DNA of 64,000 nt, from assembly GCA_043798715.1 (NCBI GenBank), contig JAZDOK010000003.1:28749-92748 (forward strand), in the 5' to 3' direction. The notes under the pieces are model-generated. The model ran no database searches and had not been told where the DNA came from. It saw nothing but the letters and a program-made list of their open reading frames with translations. Positions 61,801-64,000 of this stretch are shown here, one piece after another (the first letter of the stretch is position 1; the number at the start of each line of letters is the position of its first letter). Both the position numbers and the translations under genes were made by a program. The stretch comes from JAZDOK01 sp043798715. GTDB taxonomy: Bacteria > Vulcanimicrobiota > JAZDOK01.

Positions 61801-64000
61801 ACTTCCAGCTCAACCAGGCAACCATCGACTTTCTTCAAGCCGGAGGGGATACTCTTGTAATCGGGAACCCTGCCGGGACCGGCACCATTACTATCGGCGC
61901 TCTCACCACCTTCCATGGTCCGGTAACCATTCAGGCGCCCGGCGCCGGTGGTGCGATAGTAGTAAATGGAAACATTGTGGATGATGGCGGAAGCGGGACG
62001 CTCACTTTGGACGGCTCCGGCGCCACCACCACCTTGAACGCCGATATCATCACCAACGGAGTTGCCATCAACATCGCCGACAGCGTCCTTATAGCGGCTG
62101 CAACCGTCACTCTTGACACCACGAACGCCGGTGGGACTCCGGCCGGAGCGGCGATAACCATCACCGGCACGACCAACAGCGCGGGCGCGGCGAACAGCCT
62201 GACGCTCAACTCCGGGACCGGCGCGGCTATTGACCTGCAGAGCTCGGTCGGAAACAGCGCCGCTCTGGGCACGCTGACGGTGACCCAGAGCAACGGGGCC
62301 ACGTTTACCGGCGGCGGTGCCAACACTTTCAACGCGGCGACGGTTATAATCACCGACACGCAGGCCGGCCAGACGGTGGCTTTCCCGGGAAGTACGAGTA
62401 TTACCACCGGCCTGACGGTGAATGCCGGCCCTTATGACGTCTCCTTTACGGGTACCGCCAATACGGTAGCCGGGGCCACTACCTTTAATAATTCCGGAAC
62501 GGTGACGCTTGGCGACGGCGCCTTGGATATTATCACCTTCACCGGCGGCCTGGACACGGACAGCGGTCCTTCCTTTACCTATACCTTCGGGACGGTGAGA
62601 ACGGCCGCAAATCCGATACTCATCGGACCTTCGTCGCCTGCGGGTCTGACTCTTAACGGAGACACCACCCTGGACACTACGAACGGCGGCTTGAACCCGT
62701 TGGGCAGCGGCATCACAGTTACCGCGACGACACAGAGCGCGGCCACCTTTAATTACAACCTCGTTCTTCAGGCCGGAACCGCTGGGGCCATCACCTTGCA
62801 GGACACCGTGGGAGACGTTGACGCCCTGGCGAGCCTGAATGCGACCGGCGCTACCATCAGCCTTCAGGCGGTGACGACGACCGGGTTGCAGACGTACACC
62901 GGGGATGCTACAATAAACGGGGGTCTCACCTCGAATACGGCGGGTGCGATTACTCTGACGGGCGCGACGACCCTGGGCGCGGATTTGACGATACAGACTG
63001 CCGGAATTGCCGGAGACGACATTCTGTTCAACGGCGCCGGGACGATTGACGGGGTTCAGGCATTGACTCTGGACGCCGGCCTGGGCAACGTAACCATCGG
63101 CGGGAACGTGGGCGACACTAATCCTCTTACGAGCATCGACGTGACGGGCGCCGTAATCGACCTTCAGTTTGTGGAGACGACCGGAGCCCAGACGTACACC
63201 GGGGATGCGACGCTGAACGGGGATCTCACCTCGAACACGGCGGGTGCGATTACTCTGACGGGCGCGACGACCCTGGGCGCGGATTTGACGATAACGACGG
63301 CCGGAGCTGTCGGGGACAACATTTGGTTCACCGGCGCCGGGACGATTGACGGAGGTCAGACGTTGAATTTGGACGCCGGCCTGGCCAATATCACCATTGA
63401 CGGGATCGTGGGCGGAACCCCGCTTACGAGCCTCGTCATTCTGAATGCCGCCGATGTGAGCCTGCCTCAGACGACAATCACCGGCGCTCTCAACCAGACG
63501 ACGGGTACCGGCACCACCACCTTCAACGCGGCCACTGAAGTCGGCTCTCTTAACATGACGAGTAACAGCTTCCTGGTAAACGGCACCATTCTGTCTCATG
63601 GGCCGGTTTCATTCAACTCTATCGGCGCCATGTTTGTCAATCAAGCAATCACCACCGATACCGGCGGTACTGTGACGATTACCAACGGGGGTCTTCTGAC
63701 GATTGCGGCGGCCGGGGACATGAACCTGGACGGCGCGTTCCTCCAGAACGGTGCGGGCTTGGTTTCGACGGCCGGTGACATCACCACCACCAATGATAAC
63801 ATCACCTTCACCACGGGGACGACCCTTACGGGCAACGTTCTTCTCAATACGGGAGCCGGGATCGGGAACATCACCTTCCTCAATATCCTGGACGGCGGAT
63901 TCGACCTGGGTCTTACGGCCGGAACCGGTAACGTGGTATTCGGTGGTGCGGTCGGCGGCGTAGCCAGACTCGGAGCTCTTACGGTAACGAGCGCTGCTGA
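58893..64000 (+). CDS. TpsA-type filamentous haemagglutinin-like adhesin, 3' end beyond window
   Basis: The frame runs open from ATG 58893 (AAGGAGG at 58877) to the window end, giving at least 1702 residues with no stop. A signal peptide (1-29, ending VFA-AP) is followed by the TPS secretion domain: ITQFTDRLILNWEKYGIGLQE, VTGVDPSIILGSLQSNGRIF and the hallmark NPNG at 112-115 in INPNGILFG. GTWLIDPNNIEIVAG at about 345 closes the N-terminal beta-helix. The rest is a Gly/Thr/Ala-rich beta-helix with two internal repeat sets. It is exported through TpsB (33 nt upstream) and probably forms a long surface fibre. The C-terminus is missing, so total length and anchoring are unknown. Confidence 0.94.
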   Translation, partial: MSKGNFGRNLLVLALVLVCLFAVPQAVFAAPEGGTVTSGNAAIDQSMPGVTNITQFTDRLILNWEKYGIGLQELVRYLQPNDLAVALNRVTGVDPSIILGSLQSNGRIFIINPNGILFGSQSRVDVGGLLATTLTLSDKDFLNGNYAFVQDPAKGLSFVVNKGQIKAADGGYVVLVAPLVNNEGTIIANLGHVVLAGGSKATVTFDAQGLVNFSLPANDGPTGNVVMSTEACADVLRQTVNQQGIVEAGEVLDQDGKVILVHAEGLAVNSGTIQANGAAGSDAGTILLHSTGATITTADSKLEARGLGENSNGGFIETSTHGMLSINSAPNASAQNGHGGTWLIDPNNIEIVAGANSNMGGGPPPAAYVSTGNTAQLIVTAITGALDAGTSVTVQTMSAFPDTELGDITVSVPIVQSAALSGTTLTLIALHDIIINAGISSTSDTLSLDLQATNNVTVGGVIDLNGGSFTSAGVNFTNTVGNTITTGGGSVDLSSHSGAVAINAAIDASGGGSFTSAGTTFTSGAAGTITADGGVDLTGHSDAVLIGAAVDLTGGAGGGFSSSGTTFTSGAAGTISTDGGGTVDLSGHTGAVIIGGAVTTSGGGGTFSSSGTTFASTDTITADGGVDLTGHSGTVAIGAAVDLTGGAGGGFSSSGTSFTSGAAGTIGTDGGGAITINHSGAVTIGANIDSGAAGSDTYITGLSISRTAGVIYAAGLSLDATGGSVGALGTPIRTDVTTIAARATNNIYINDDDTTSADNLDINSVNALNGLVTSANDGIISLTSSANIAVNQPIAADGTGNVTLRTTGGAGDITTNGTVTSTSGAITFESNTIVLGANVQSTGALILQPNADGTNIGIGDAAAGTFSLDGSTEIPFLQPGFSSITIGRSTGTGILEVNNTPPGPSLTFSDPLVLRAPGVGGSINVIDGITDAAGITFMSDTITIGAAILGPSTLEVSTGNTIGIVGGAGNFQLNQATIDFLQAGGDTLVIGNPAGTGTITIGALTTFHGPVTIQAPGAGGAIVVNGNIVDDGGSGTLTLDGSGATTTLNADIITNGVAINIADSVLIAAATVTLDTTNAGGTPAGAAITITGTTNSAGAANSLTLNSGTGAAIDLQSSVGNSAALGTLTVTQSNGATFTGGGANTFNAATVIITDTQAGQTVAFPGSTSITTGLTVNAGPYDVSFTGTANTVAGATTFNNSGTVTLGDGALDIITFTGGLDTDSGPSFTYTFGTVRTAANPILIGPSSPAGLTLNGDTTLDTTNGGLNPLGSGITVTATTQSAATFNYNLVLQAGTAGAITLQDTVGDVDALASLNATGATISLQAVTTTGLQTYTGDATINGGLTSNTAGAITLTGATTLGADLTIQTAGIAGDDILFNGAGTIDGVQALTLDAGLGNVTIGGNVGDTNPLTSIDVTGAVIDLQFVETTGAQTYTGDATLNGDLTSNTAGAITLTGATTLGADLTITTAGAVGDNIWFTGAGTIDGGQTLNLDAGLANITIDGIVGGTPLTSLVILNAADVSLPQTTITGALNQTTGTGTTTFNAATEVGSLNMTSNSFLVNGTILSHGPVSFNSIGAMFVNQAITTDTGGTVTITNGGLLTIAAAGDMNLDGAFLQNGAGLVSTAGDITTTNDNITFTTGTTLTGNVLLNTGAGIGNITFLNILDGGFDLGLTAGTGNVVFGGAVGGVARLGALTVTSAA
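60417..60960 (+). repeat. Degenerate 132-141-bp tandem repeats in tpsA
   Basis: The unit containing SGTTFTSGAAGTI and VDLTGHSGAVAIGAAVDLTGG-like text starts its SxGT motif near 60447, 60585, 60726 and 60858, spacings of 138, 141 and 132 nt (44-47 aa). The DNA is similar enough to recombine. Confidence 0.8.
62891..63490 (+). repeat. Two 300-bp repeats in tpsA
   Basis: GACGTACACCGGGGATGC starts at 62891 and again at 63191, and 62937-62993 is identical to 63237-63293. Each unit is exactly 100 codons (QTYTGDATLNGDLTSN, then TLGADLTI). Confidence 0.85.

Noticed and set aside
61539..63599. Long minus-strand open frame (686 codons) opposite tpsA
   Set aside because: It is Gly/Arg-rich, matches no family and mirrors the repeat-rich tpsA frame. 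The plus strand has a signal peptide, NPNG motif and ribosome site.

Overview
The window looks like a chromosomal segment from a diderm (Gram-negative-type) bacterium, probably anaerobic or microaerophilic and from a little-studied environmental lineage. Diderm signs are a two-partner secretion pair (TpsB outer-membrane pore plus TpsA adhesin), LPS-type heptosyltransferase and heptose phosphatase domains, dTDP-rhamnose genes and many lipoproteins. Anaerobic signs are a hybrid-cluster protein, two radical-SAM enzymes and HypA/HypB nickel maturation factors. Composition is moderately GC-rich, except for one visibly AT-rich block at about 4.6-13.4 kb. The order rplS-lepB-rbgA-rnhB-yraN occurs in several phyla, so I do not name a taxon. 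I see no rRNA, tRNA or CRISPR array.

Layout. 0.07-3.2 kb: hcp and purB, convergent. 3.3-27.6 kb: a surface-polysaccharide locus. It holds a dTDP-sugar pathway split between its two ends (rmlA/rmlC-like at 3.3-4.6 kb, rfbB/rfbD at 16.2-18.1 kb), wecE, a NeuD-type acetyltransferase, a WbqC-family protein, an asparagine-synthetase-like amidotransferase, a radical SAM/SPASM enzyme, three methyltransferases, a small flippase-like membrane protein, several glycosyltransferases, a heparinase II/III-like protein and a GT9-HAD fusion. 27.7-30.3 kb: a conserved protein of uncertain function with chitobiose/cellobiose-type PTS IIC and IIA. 30.8-43.4 kb: secreted proteins and lipoproteins (a 1104-aa Ig-like lipoprotein, twin beta-propeller lipoproteins, a caspase-like EF-hand lipoprotein, an M23 peptidase, an IPT/TIG protein), interrupted by a small RAYT-type transposase element. 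43.6-48.5 kb: two APC permeases with a PD40 propeller, a small membrane protein and a membrane-anchored universal stress protein. 48.6-52.0 kb: housekeeping operon rplS-lepB-rbgA-rnhB-yraN-HIT behind a clear extended -10 promoter. 52.0-56.9 kb (minus strand): a catalytic/non-catalytic M16 peptidase pair, ispH, hypB, hypA. 57.1-64.0 kb: tpsB and the first 5.1 kb of a giant tpsA that runs off the window.

The most unusual signal is a family of mobile palindromes. Two elements of 86-89 nt, each with perfect 25-bp inverted arms starting GGGGTCA and ending TTGACAT, lie in frame inside protein genes. One forms the linker of the GT9-HAD fusion (26912-27000). The other forms the C-terminal tail of RNase HII (51138-51223). 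Their ends resemble the end of the RAYT-like element at 39859-40342, which suggests they are non-autonomous relatives that add peptide segments to host proteins. Two other dispersed repeat families, one of 7-bp and one of 9-bp period, also supply start codons, C-termini or N-termini of real genes. A homopolymer (C7) near the 3' end of tpsB looks like a frameshift that replaces the terminal beta-strand.
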